A stretch of DNA of 64,000 bases from NCBI GenBank assembly GCA_045636125.1, contig JAZTWX010000011.1, forward strand, positions 13,112-77,111. The letters are read 5' to 3'. Below, piece by piece: positions 42,001-48,942 of this stretch (the stretch's first letter is position 1; each line of letters starts with the position of its first letter). The position numbers and the translations under genes were made by a program. The DNA comes from HGM04593 sp045636125. Lineage in GTDB: Bacteria; Bacteroidota; Bacteroidia; Bacteroidales; Bacteroidaceae. Below the pieces are notes generated by a model. That model was not told the origin of the DNA. It was given only the letters and a program-made list of their open reading frames with translations, and searched no databases.

Positions 42001-42856
42001 TTCTACACTCGACAAACTGCACTACCTGTGCCGCGAGGATGGCGGTAACGGAACCATCACAAAGGCTACAATCTGCTACAGCACCAACAAGGAGACCTGG
42101 AGCGAGCCTGTAGAGATCAACTGGGCACGCAACGGCGAGATGAAGGTATTCAACTTCGAGGGCAACCCCAACGCACGCTACATCAAGATGAACGTGACAG
42201 AGGGTGTAGGCAACTACGGTTCGGGCCGCGAGATGTACATCTTCAAAGTTCCAGGCAGCGAGACCTTCCTCCCCGGCGACATCAACAAGGACAAGAAGGT
42301 TGACGAGAACGACCTCACATCGTACCTCAACTACACCGGCTTGCGCAATAGCGACAGCGACTTTGAGTATGTAAGCATTGGCGACATCAACGAGAACGGC
42401 CTCATCGACGCATACGATATTTCTGTTGCAGCAACACGCATCGGCGACGGCGTTTACGAGAGAGCCGAGAACACTGCTGCCGGCAAAATCACAATCGCAG
42501 CCGACAAGAAGAGCTACAAGGCCGGCGAGGAGGTTGTAATAACAATCAGCGGCGAGGGACTTGCCAATGTAAACGCTTTCGGTCTCTCACTCCCCTACAA
42601 CCCCGCAGAGTATGAGTATGTAGGCATTGAGACTGTAGGCACAGGCAGCATGAGCAACTACAGCAAGAACCGCTTGCACAGCAACGGCAGCACAGCAGTT
42701 TACCCCACATTTGTAAATGAGGGCAACAAGGGCACTGTTAGTGGCGACGGCACACTTGCAAAGGTTACATTCAAGGCCAAGAAAGATGTTAAATTCAACA
42801 TCAAAGCTACCGACGGCGTAATTGTCGACAAACACCTCAACACCATAAAGTTTTGA
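39017..42856 (+). CDS. Secreted family 31 glycosidase with FN3, discoidin-like, dockerin and cohesin-like modules
   Basis: The 1279-residue protein has a signal peptide (to about residue 27), a mutarotase-like N-domain, and a GH31 barrel with the nucleophile at D419 (VLKTDVAWVG) and acid/base at D471 (IWSGDQTGG). A DUF5110-like sheet follows. The tail has an FN3 module (about 857-940), an F5/8 type C or discoidin-like module (about 950-1080), a dockerin with two calcium loops (GDINKDKKVDENDLTSYL and GDINENGLIDAYDISVAA, about 1085-1150) and a C-terminal cohesin-like module (YKAGEEVVITISGEG). GH31 enzymes hydrolyse alpha-glucosides, alpha-xylosides or alpha-galactosides; the exact specificity is not readable. 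It probably acts outside the cell on dietary or host glycans. Confidence 0.9.
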   Translation: MRFKSKNFKAIALAATMLLSQGGQLYAATQADKAEQAIATVVKVNPTTVELSLSNKQKVILDFYGENIFRVFQDNKGGIIRDPKATPEAKILVDNPRRNVASVCVNECEKGYTISTSKIEISICKKSGLMKVKDLATGETVIEESAPAIFKNSKTTLTLKSHPDEFYYGGGVQNGRFSHKGKKIDIENQSSWTDGGVASPTPFFWSTKGYGFMWHTFKKGIYDFAAAEEGKVTLMHETDYLDVFFMINKCGIALLNDFYQLTGNPVLMPKFGFYMGHLNAYNRDYWTESKDGNGMLYEDGKRYKESQTNNGGARESLNGENGPHQFSARAAVDRYLDQDMPLGWFLPNDGYACGYGQRETLDGNIQNLKEFGEYTRAKGVEIGLWTESNLMPREGVSALLQRDLVKEVRDAGVRVLKTDVAWVGPGYSFGLRGVTDAAGIMTYYGNNARPYIISCDGWAGTQRYATIWSGDQTGGEWEYIRFHIPTFIGSGLSGQPNITSDVDGIFGGKNVPVFVREYQWKTFTPMMLNMDGWGSNEKYPHALGEPATSINRTYMKLKSELMPYTYSIAREAVDGKPMVRAMFLEDEANAYTMGTATRYQYMYGPSFLVAPIYQETAMDADGNDIRNNIYLPKGDWYDWYTGEKYEGGRIINNFSTPLWKLPVFVKAGAIIPMTNPNNNVKEIDKALRIYEIYPQGSTSFTEYDDDGVTELYRAGEFATTLIEQNCDAKGNVIVTVNPTKGGFNGFVKEKTTVFRVNASEAPKSVSAKVGKKSVKLAKAASIEEFNSCDNVWFYDAAPNLNRFATEGSEFEKVEIIKNPVIMVKIAKNDVTANATVLNIKGYKFNIGSSLLANEGALEAPAATVTDENCQAYTLTPSWEKVENADYYEIQFNGNTYSTIKGTSLLFEDLKPVTDYTFAVRAVNKSGASEWSEIKATTKSNPLEWALTGVTATTSCPNQGGQGTDKLFDYDESSNWHTKWSTSAVPFEMVIDLNGLSTLDKLHYLCREDGGNGTITKATICYSTNKETWSEPVEINWARNGEMKVFNFEGNPNARYIKMNVTEGVGNYGSGREMYIFKVPGSETFLPGDINKDKKVDENDLTSYLNYTGLRNSDSDFEYVSIGDINENGLIDAYDISVAATRIGDGVYERAENTAAGKITIAADKKSYKAGEEVVITISGEGLANVNAFGLSLPYNPAEYEYVGIETVGTGSMSNYSKNRLHSNGSTAVYPTFVNEGNKGTVSGDGTLAKVTFKAKKDVKFNIKATDGVIVDKHLNTIKF

Positions 42857-42865
42857 GTATTAAAA

Positions 42866-42891
42866 CGAGACGAGCCCTAGGGCTCGTCTCG
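42866..42891. terminator. Perfect 26-bp palindrome after the GH31 gene
   Basis: CGAGACGAGCCCTAGGGCTC continues symmetrically to 42891. It begins 10 nt after the GH31 stop and can form a strong hairpin. A T-run follows only on the minus strand (TTTT), so termination in the plus direction would rely on the hairpin itself. Confidence 0.55.
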
Positions 42892-42927
42892 CTCATAATG
42901 ACAATATAAACAAATACACTGCGAATT

Positions 42928-43227
42928 ATGGAAAACAAAGAATGGAGCGTGTGTCACGTATCGGGCGATATCACCGCCTGCGACCCCGGGTGTAACAGTT
43001 ACAGCCATTACCCGAAATCGTATCAACGTGAAGAGCTCAAGGTTGATATGAACCTTTGTAGATATAATGAATACCTACCGACTATAACTGTCACAAAGAT
43101 TATGCCCGAATATATTGAAGTAACGTGTTCAGGCATAGAGTACAAATTGACAATCGGCGACAAATTCAGAACTCCCAAAAAAGGGTTGAGCTACGCCTAT
43201 TCCGAAGCAAAAGTATGGCTGGAATAA
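42928..43227 (+). CDS. Hypothetical 99-residue protein
   Basis: I do not recognise this protein. It is small, soluble in appearance and Cys-containing (MENKEWSVCHVSGDITACDPG, with more Cys in DMNLCRYNEYL and VTCSGIEYKL). The C-terminal half alternates polar and hydrophobic residues (ITVTKIMPEYIEVTCSG, YKLTIGDKFRTPKKG) and is probably beta-rich. It has no signal peptide. It is bounded by a perfect palindrome upstream and a terminator downstream, making it a lone unit, and is somewhat more AT-rich than the GH31 gene. That it is truly expressed is likely but unproven. Confidence 0.55.
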   Translation: MENKEWSVCHVSGDITACDPGCNSYSHYPKSYQREELKVDMNLCRYNEYLPTITVTKIMPEYIEVTCSGIEYKLTIGDKFRTPKKGLSYAYSEAKVWLE

Positions 43228-43280
43228 CAATGCCGGCACTCCTTTCTTGAACGCTATTCAGAAACAGCAGAAAGCAAGAT

Positions 43281-43340
43281 GCAAAGAAAACCCCAAGGTT
43301 TAGAAAGGACCTTGAGGTTCTCTTTGCTTTGAGGTAACCT
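43281..43340 (+). terminator. Terminator after the 99-residue gene
   Basis: The arm GCAAAGAAAACCCCAAGGT (43281-43299) pairs with 43309-43327, with two mismatches. A T-rich stretch follows (43339-43346). Confidence 0.7.
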
Positions 43341-43411
43341 TTTTTTTGCACATTGGCACAAATGTGCCTATATTTTTGAACGGAATTAAACCGCTTATAA
43401 ATATTAATCAT

Positions 43412-43419
43412 TATCTTCG
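43412..43419 (+). promoter_or_regulatory. Candidate -7 element for the hydrolase/MurF-like/ddl operon
   Basis: TATCTTCG lies 26 nt before the hydrolase start and differs from TAnnTTTG by one base. The surrounding ATTATCTTCGCA is identical to that before rlmN (11751-11762). No clear TTG element is seen. Confidence 0.35.
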
Positions 43420-43445
43420 CAAATAATTTCCACACAAGGCGAAAA

Positions 43446-44204
43446 ATGACTTTCCGATACCAGAATTTGAATATAAACATAGAGGTTGCCGGCGAGGGCG
43501 AGCCCGTTTTTCTGTTGCACGGCTGGGGTTGCAGCAATGCTGTTTTTGCCCATCTGCAACAGCTTCTCTCACAAGCCTACAAAGTATATAATTTCGACTT
43601 TCCCGGCTTTGGAGCATCGGACGAGCCCGACACTGTTTGGGGTACCGAAGAGTACACCCGTATGGTAGAGGAATTCGCAAAGGAACAAGGCATTGAAGCC
43701 CCCTCACTTGTGGGACACTCCTTTGGCGGGCGCATAAGCATTATTTTCGCATCGCGCAACAAAGCTACCCGTGTGGTACTTGTGGATGCAGCAGGCATAA
43801 AGCCCAAACGACCGTTCAAATACTATTACAAGGTATACACCTTCAAGTTCCTCAAATGGCTGTGCAACACGTTCCTGCCCAAAAAGAAGGCTGCCGCAAT
43901 TATTGAAAAGCGGCGCAAGGGTGCAGGCTCGGCCGACTACAACAACGCATCGCCCAGAATGCGTGCAATCCTTTCGAAAGTGGTGAACGAAGACCTCACC
44001 CCGCTGCTTTGCAAAATTAAAGCCCCCACCCTCCTTTTCTGGGGCAACCTAGACACCGCCACCCCGCTGGACGATGCAAAAAAGATGGAGCGCCTCATCC
44101 CCGACGCCGGGCTTGTTATTGCGCACGGAACAGGGCACTTCTCGTTCTTGGAGAACCAAGGGCTTTTTACACAGGTAATGAAAAATTTCTTCAAAATAAA
44201 ATAA
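43446..44204 (+). CDS. Alpha/beta-hydrolase
   Basis: The 252-residue protein is a standard alpha/beta-hydrolase: VFLLHGWGCSNAVF forms the oxyanion-hole region, the nucleophile is Ser92 in VGHSFGGRIS, and the acid and His are in GNLDTATP and GTGHFSFLEN. No signal peptide is visible, so it should act in the cytoplasm. It begins a tightly packed operon with a membrane-anchored MurF-like ligase (6 nt gap) and Ddl, which suggests that it acts on a small peptide, ester or D-amino acid derivative linked to the wall. Its natural substrate cannot be read from sequence. Confidence 0.85.
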   Translation: MTFRYQNLNINIEVAGEGEPVFLLHGWGCSNAVFAHLQQLLSQAYKVYNFDFPGFGASDEPDTVWGTEEYTRMVEEFAKEQGIEAPSLVGHSFGGRISIIFASRNKATRVVLVDAAGIKPKRPFKYYYKVYTFKFLKWLCNTFLPKKKAAAIIEKRRKGAGSADYNNASPRMRAILSKVVNEDLTPLLCKIKAPTLLFWGNLDTATPLDDAKKMERLIPDAGLVIAHGTGHFSFLENQGLFTQVMKNFFKIK

Positions 44205-44210
44205 CCCCAT

Positions 44211-45806
44211 ATGAGCTTATACACAATAGCCACACTTTTTTTGTGCATACTCACCTTTGCGGCAGCAGCGGTGCGCGACATCCATATGTTCCAGCTCAGT
44301 TCCTACCGCTACAGCCGTTATTTCCGTTGGCTCGTTCCCGCCAATATATTCGCAAAAAACCGCATATACGCAGCTGTGCTTTGCGCCGCGTTCCTTGTTG
44401 CAGGCAAGTTGCAGGCACTTTTTGCGCTCGTAATGTTTACAATCATCACCATTGACATTTTCAAGAGCCGCAAGAAGGAGAAAACCCCGCTTGTGTTCAC
44501 AAAGAGAGTAAACAGGCTATACACCACCGCAATAATATTGTACACAGCGCTTGCGGCAGCCGTGGCATTTCTTGCAGCGCAACACGCCGGTAACGTGCAA
44601 GTGGCGGCAAAACACGCATCGCTCTACCCCGGCATTGCAGCGGCGGCACTGCTCATTTTTTCCGATTTTATAGTTCTCGCGGCAAACTTTGTAAATACCC
44701 CCATTGAAAAAGCCATCAACCGCCATTATTACAACGACGCGAAAAAGATTATCGAGAGCAATAAAGGGCTTGTGGTTATTGGCGTTACAGGCAGTTTCGG
44801 AAAGACCAGCACAAAAAATTACCTTGCGGCAATACTCGCCGAAAAGTACAACGTGCTTGTAACCCCCGGAAATTTCAACACCCTGCTGGGCGTAATACGC
44901 ACCATACGCGAGCAGCTGCGCCCCTATCACAATGTCTTTATTGTGGAGATGGGAGCTAAACAAAAGAACGACATCAAAGAGATTTGCGACCTTGTACACC
45001 CCACAATAGGTATTGTAACAGCAGTGGGCAAAATGCACCTCGAGACATTCAAGAGCGTTGAGAATATACAGGACACAAAGTTCGAGCTTATTAACTCCCT
45101 GCCCGCTAACGGAATAGGTATCATAAACACCGATTCGCCCTATATAAAGAACTTCGACCGCATAACAAGCAGCTGCAACATTATAAAATATGGAACCGAC
45201 AGCGACGCTTCGCTGCGCGCGACAGATATTCAATACAGCGCCTCGGGAGTAACGTTCAACCTTGCGGGCGAGCAATACAGCAGCCGCCTCCTGGGAGCAG
45301 GCAACCTGCTCAACATTTTAGCGGCAATTGCCGTTGCCGACAAGTTGCAGGTGCCCGTGCAGAAACAGAAAAATGCCATTGCGCGCCTGCAGCCCGTGGA
45401 GCACCGCCTCTCTATGCGCAATTCGGGTGGAGTAACCGTGCTCGACGATGCCTATAATTCCAACCCGCAAGGAGCAAAGATAGCGCTCGAGACACTCAAG
45501 AATTTCACCGTGAAAGAGGGCTGCAAACGCATAATAATAACCCCGGGATTTGTGGAGATGGGAGCAAGCCAGGCCGAGGCCAACCGCGAGCTGGGCCGCA
45601 ACATTGCACGTTGCGCCGACTACGCCATTGTGGTGAACGCAACCAACCGCGACGCTATAAGAAGCGGAATTGAAGAGGAGCATATGCCTGCCGACAAATA
45701 CTTTATTGCCGACAACCTCAACCACGCGCACGCCCACCTTGCAACAATACTTAAAGCCGGCGATGTTGTACTCTACGAGAACGACCTCCCCGACAATTTC
45801 AAATAA
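44211..45806 (+). CDS. MurF-like Mur ligase with N-terminal membrane domain
   Basis: The 531-residue protein joins a membrane domain (residues 1-165; helices at about 4-20, 52-84, 103-123 and 138-161) to a Mur ligase. The ATP-binding loop is VTGSFGKTSTKNY (192-204), followed by NFNTLLGVIRTIREQ, FIVEMGAKQKNDI, GIVTAVGKMHLETF, and LDDAYNSNPQGAKIALE in the C-terminal domain. These match MurF, which adds D-Ala-D-Ala to UDP-MurNAc-tripeptide. A normal MurF is about 450 residues and soluble. This variant lies next to Ddl and a hydrolase, so it may be a dedicated second ligase; the usual division-cluster murF is expected elsewhere but cannot be seen here. Confidence 0.85.
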   Translation: MSLYTIATLFLCILTFAAAAVRDIHMFQLSSYRYSRYFRWLVPANIFAKNRIYAAVLCAAFLVAGKLQALFALVMFTIITIDIFKSRKKEKTPLVFTKRVNRLYTTAIILYTALAAAVAFLAAQHAGNVQVAAKHASLYPGIAAAALLIFSDFIVLAANFVNTPIEKAINRHYYNDAKKIIESNKGLVVIGVTGSFGKTSTKNYLAAILAEKYNVLVTPGNFNTLLGVIRTIREQLRPYHNVFIVEMGAKQKNDIKEICDLVHPTIGIVTAVGKMHLETFKSVENIQDTKFELINSLPANGIGIINTDSPYIKNFDRITSSCNIIKYGTDSDASLRATDIQYSASGVTFNLAGEQYSSRLLGAGNLLNILAAIAVADKLQVPVQKQKNAIARLQPVEHRLSMRNSGGVTVLDDAYNSNPQGAKIALETLKNFTVKEGCKRIIITPGFVEMGASQAEANRELGRNIARCADYAIVVNATNRDAIRSGIEEEHMPADKYFIADNLNHAHAHLATILKAGDVVLYENDLPDNFK

Positions 45807-45852
45807 AAGAGCACCCATACAGCAAAAAATAATATAAAAACCATACACGACA

Positions 45853-47055
45853 ATGAAAATCAATGTAGGAGTAGTTTTTGGCGGACGTTCCGTTGAAAAT
45901 GAGATTTCTGTTATCACAGCCAATCAGGCAATGGCGGGAATGGACAAGGAAAAGTACGACATTACCCCCATTTACATTACAAAAAGCGGAAAATGGTACA
46001 CAGGCAAGGCATTGCTCGATGTGTCGAACTACCGCGACACAAAAAAGCTGCTCGCAATGTGCGAGGAGGTGTATATGCGCCCCATATACGGCGACACCAA
46101 CCTCTACCGCAGCAATAAAGGGCTCTTCCAGAAGAGCGTCGTTACAAAGCTCGACGTTATTTTGCCCGCACTGCACGGCACCAACTGCGAGGACGGCACC
46201 TTCCAGGGAGTAATGGAATTTTCGGGCATCCCCTACACCGGTTGCAACACCCTTGCATCGGCCAACGGTATGGACAAAATCACAATGAAAATGATTCTCA
46301 AGGAGTGCGGAATACCCGTGATAGACTACTGCTGGTTCAGCGACAAGGAGTGGAGCGACAAGCAGCAGAGCACTATTGCCGCCGTTGAGGAGAAACTGGG
46401 CTACCCTGTGATTGTAAAACCCGCCAACAGCGGTTCCAGCGTAGGTATACGCGCTGCACACAACCGCGAGGAGTTCATCGAGGCTGTCGACTATGCTATC
46501 ACCTTCACCAGCCGTGTAATCATTGAAAAATACGTACAAAAGCTGAAAGAGGTGAACTGCGCGGTGCTTGGCAACTATTACGAGTGCGAACCCTCGGTGT
46601 GCGAGGTTCCCGTGCGCAGCGGCGAAATTCTTTCGTACCAGGACAAATATATGAACGGCGGCGGCAAGCAAAGCCAGGGAATGCAGTCGACAGTGAGAGA
46701 AATTCCCGCCAACCTGCCCCAGGAGACAACCGAGTTCATCCAAAAGGCAGCCTGCGACACTTTCCGCGCATTGTCGTGCGATGGTGTTGCCCGCATCGAC
46801 TTTATCATAGACGAGGCTACCGGCGAGATTTTTGTAAACGAGATTAACACAATCCCCGGCTCGCTCTCGTTCTACCTGTGGGAGTACAGCGGCTACAACT
46901 TCGGCACGCTTGTTGACAAGCTCATCGACATTGCCTTCCGCCGCAAGCAGGACGCAAGTTTCAAGGCTGTGAACTACGGCGAGAACATTTTTGCAACAAA
47001 AGCAGCAGGCGGCGCAAAGATGGGTAGCAAAATGGGCGGCAAGTTTGGTAAATAA
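45853..47055 (+). CDS. ddl: D-alanine--D-alanine ligase family enzyme with Gly/Lys/Met-rich tail
   Basis: The 400-residue protein is an ATP-grasp Ddl: VGVVFGGRSVENEISVITA at the N-terminus, LPALHGTNCEDGTFQGVME, YPVIVKPANSGSSVGI (ATP binding), IIEKYVQKLKEVNCAVLG and the metal site FVNEINTIPGSLSFYLWEY. The omega-loop retains a Lys-Tyr pair (YQDKYMNGG), as in D-Ala-D-Ala ligases, which argues against a D-lactate (VanA) type. The last about 17 residues (KAAGGAKMGSKMGGKFGK) are a low-complexity basic tail not usual for Ddl. It follows the MurF-like gene by 46 nt, so the pair could make and attach a terminal dipeptide. Confidence 0.92.
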   Translation: MKINVGVVFGGRSVENEISVITANQAMAGMDKEKYDITPIYITKSGKWYTGKALLDVSNYRDTKKLLAMCEEVYMRPIYGDTNLYRSNKGLFQKSVVTKLDVILPALHGTNCEDGTFQGVMEFSGIPYTGCNTLASANGMDKITMKMILKECGIPVIDYCWFSDKEWSDKQQSTIAAVEEKLGYPVIVKPANSGSSVGIRAAHNREEFIEAVDYAITFTSRVIIEKYVQKLKEVNCAVLGNYYECEPSVCEVPVRSGEILSYQDKYMNGGGKQSQGMQSTVREIPANLPQETTEFIQKAACDTFRALSCDGVARIDFIIDEATGEIFVNEINTIPGSLSFYLWEYSGYNFGTLVDKLIDIAFRRKQDASFKAVNYGENIFATKAAGGAKMGSKMGGKFGK

Positions 47056-47078
47056 GTTTTACACAATAGGAAAACATT

Positions 47079-47113
47079 GCGGTGCAATTTGCGAACAGAG
47101 CATATTGCACCGC
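47079..47113. promoter_or_regulatory. Inverted-repeat operator upstream of umuD
   Basis: GCGGTGCAAT (47079-47088) and ATTGCACCGC (47104-47113) form a perfect 10-bp inverted repeat with a 15-nt spacer, ending 17 nt before the umuD ATG. The core hexamers GTGCAA and TTGCAC are the same as in the array at 19572-19670. An SOS-type repressor site is the natural guess for umuDC but unproven. Confidence 0.5.
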
Positions 47114-47130
47114 TGTTCATTTACTTTGGT

Positions 47131-47559
47131 ATGAGCAACGAAATAAATATTTTCAGCAGCGAGAGTAACGGCACAATGGAGCTCCCGTTGTCGGGTGAGC
47201 GCGTGGCAGCAGGCTTTCCATCGCCCGCCGAGGACTACGCCACGCAGGGGCTCGACCTCAACAAGGAGGTTGTGAAGAACCCCGCATCCACATTTTATGC
47301 CCGCGTGAGCGGCCTTTCGATGATTGACGAGGGGATAAACGACGGCGACCTCCTTGTTATTGACAAAAGCATTGAGCCATACAACGGTTGCCTTGCCGTG
47401 TGTTACGTCGACGGGGAGTTCACCCTCAAACGTTTCAAGCGCGAGGGCGACCACGCTCTGCTCGTGCCCGCAAACAAGGATTTCAAGCCCATAAAAATAA
47501 CCGCCGAGAACAACTTTCTCATTTGGGGCGTTGTAACCCACTTAATAAAGAAAATGTAA
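47131..47559 (+). CDS. umuD: UmuD, self-cleaving subunit of DNA polymerase V
   Basis: From ATG 47131 the protein has 142 residues, the typical UmuD size; an upstream in-frame start would lie within the operator and is rejected. The S24 peptidase dyad is Ser63 (SGLSMIDEGI) and Lys100 (GEFTLKRFKR). The predicted self-cleavage site is Ala27-Gly28 (RVAAGFPSPAED). Cleaved UmuD' joins UmuC to make an error-prone translesion polymerase during DNA damage. The umuC ATG follows the stop directly. TTACTTTG at 47121-47128 may be the -7 box, which would give a very short or no leader. Confidence 0.94.
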   Translation: MSNEINIFSSESNGTMELPLSGERVAAGFPSPAEDYATQGLDLNKEVVKNPASTFYARVSGLSMIDEGINDGDLLVIDKSIEPYNGCLAVCYVDGEFTLKRFKREGDHALLVPANKDFKPIKITAENNFLIWGVVTHLIKKM

Positions 47560-48819
47560 ATGTACGGGCTGTGCGACTGCAATAATTTTTTCGTGTCGTG
47601 CGAGCGAGTGTTCAACCCCTCGCTCAATGGGCGTCCCGTCGTTGTTTTGAGCAACAACGACGGCTGCGTCGTCTCACGCAGCAACGAAGCAAAGGCCATT
47701 GGCATAAAAATGGGGCAACCGCTCTATCAAATAAAGCCATTGGTCGAAAAGTTCGACGTTGCTGTGCTGTCGAGCAACTATCACCTTTACGGAGATATGT
47801 CGAAAAGAGTGATGGCAACCCTGCGGCAGTATGCACCCGCAATTGAGGTCTACTCCATAGACGAGGCCTTTCTATTACTCGACGGTTACCCCATAGAAAA
47901 ACTCAAGCAGGAGGGCGAGGAACTTGCACGCATAGTGCGTCGCAACACAGGGATACCCGTGAGCATAGGAATATCGCACACAAAAACCCTTGCGAAGATT
48001 GCCAGCAAATTGTGCAAGAAATACCCCAAGCTCAACAGCGCCTGCCTCATGCACCGCCCCGAGGATATTGAAAAAGTGCTGTCGAAATTCCCAATCGAGG
48101 ATGTATGGGGCATAGGCCGCCGTTACTCGAAGGCTTTGAAAGATAAAGGAATAGCAACCGCAGCACAGTTCTGCGCGATGGGCGAGGCTGCCGTAAAGGC
48201 ACGTATGGGAATTACCGGAGTGAGAACCCTGCGCGAGCTCCGTGGCACCCCCTGCATAGAATTCAGCCACCACGCGGCCGACAAACAGTCGATAACCGTG
48301 TCGCGCTCCTTTTCCAAAGAGCTTTACTCCATTGAGGAGCTACACGAAACAATTTCCACATTCGCAGCCATTGCAAGCGAAAAACTGCGCGGGCAAAAAT
48401 CGGTGGCACAGGAGCTGCAGGTATTCATTTTCACCAACCGCCACCGCGACGACCAGCCACAGCACCACGAAAGCCGCCTGCTGCAATTCACCACCCCCAC
48501 CGACAGCACACTCGAAATAACAAGCGCCGCAACAGCGCTGTTGCAACAACTCTTCCGCAAGGGATACGGCTACAAGAAAAGCGGCGTGCGCCTGAGCCGC
48601 ATTACACCCGCAACCGCCGTGCAGGGTGCGCTTTTCGACACAATAGACCGCCCAAAGCACAAAATGCTCATGGAGGCAATAGACAAAATAAACATCTCCC
48701 AGGGGCGCGGCAGTGTGAGAATTGTGTCGCAAGGCAGCATTACCGACCACACCAACCGCGAGTATCTATCGCCGCAATACACCACCTGCTGGGACGATAT
48801 TATAGTGGTAAAAATATAA
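47560..48819 (+). CDS. umuC: UmuC, Y-family DNA polymerase V catalytic subunit
   Basis: The 419-residue protein matches UmuC: MYGLCDCNNFFVSCERVFNP (first metal Asp), VVVLSNNDGCVVSRSNEAK, EVYSIDEAFLLLDG (catalytic Asp-Glu), SIGISHTKTLAKIASKL and DVWGIGRRYSKALKDKGI (helix-hairpin-helix), with the little-finger domain after residue 240. It copies past damaged bases with low fidelity, with UmuD' and RecA. Its ATG abuts the umuD stop, so both are translated together. Length is normal for the family. Confidence 0.95.
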   Translation: MYGLCDCNNFFVSCERVFNPSLNGRPVVVLSNNDGCVVSRSNEAKAIGIKMGQPLYQIKPLVEKFDVAVLSSNYHLYGDMSKRVMATLRQYAPAIEVYSIDEAFLLLDGYPIEKLKQEGEELARIVRRNTGIPVSIGISHTKTLAKIASKLCKKYPKLNSACLMHRPEDIEKVLSKFPIEDVWGIGRRYSKALKDKGIATAAQFCAMGEAAVKARMGITGVRTLRELRGTPCIEFSHHAADKQSITVSRSFSKELYSIEELHETISTFAAIASEKLRGQKSVAQELQVFIFTNRHRDDQPQHHESRLLQFTTPTDSTLEITSAATALLQQLFRKGYGYKKSGVRLSRITPATAVQGALFDTIDRPKHKMLMEAIDKINISQGRGSVRIVSQGSITDHTNREYLSPQYTTCWDDIIVVKI

Positions 48820-48879
48820 TATTACCCTAACGCGCAACATTTTAACCTAAATTAAGCTATTTTATTGGCTATAAATTAT

Positions 48880-48887
48880 TATATTTG
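48880..48887 (+). promoter_or_regulatory. -7 element for the GH2 gene
   Basis: TATATTTG matches TAnnTTTG, 56 nt before the GH2 start codon. A TTGG at 48865 is too close to serve as the -33 box. Confidence 0.45.
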
Positions 48888-48942
48888 ACAAATATAAACA
48901 ACGCAAACACGGTTGAATATAATTAAAAACCTTATAACCACT

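Noticed and set aside
45853..47055. A vancomycin-resistance type D-Ala-D-Lac ligase
   Set aside because: The omega-loop keeps the Lys-Tyr pair of D-Ala-D-Ala ligases (YQDKYMNGG), and no vanH, vanX or regulator genes are present.
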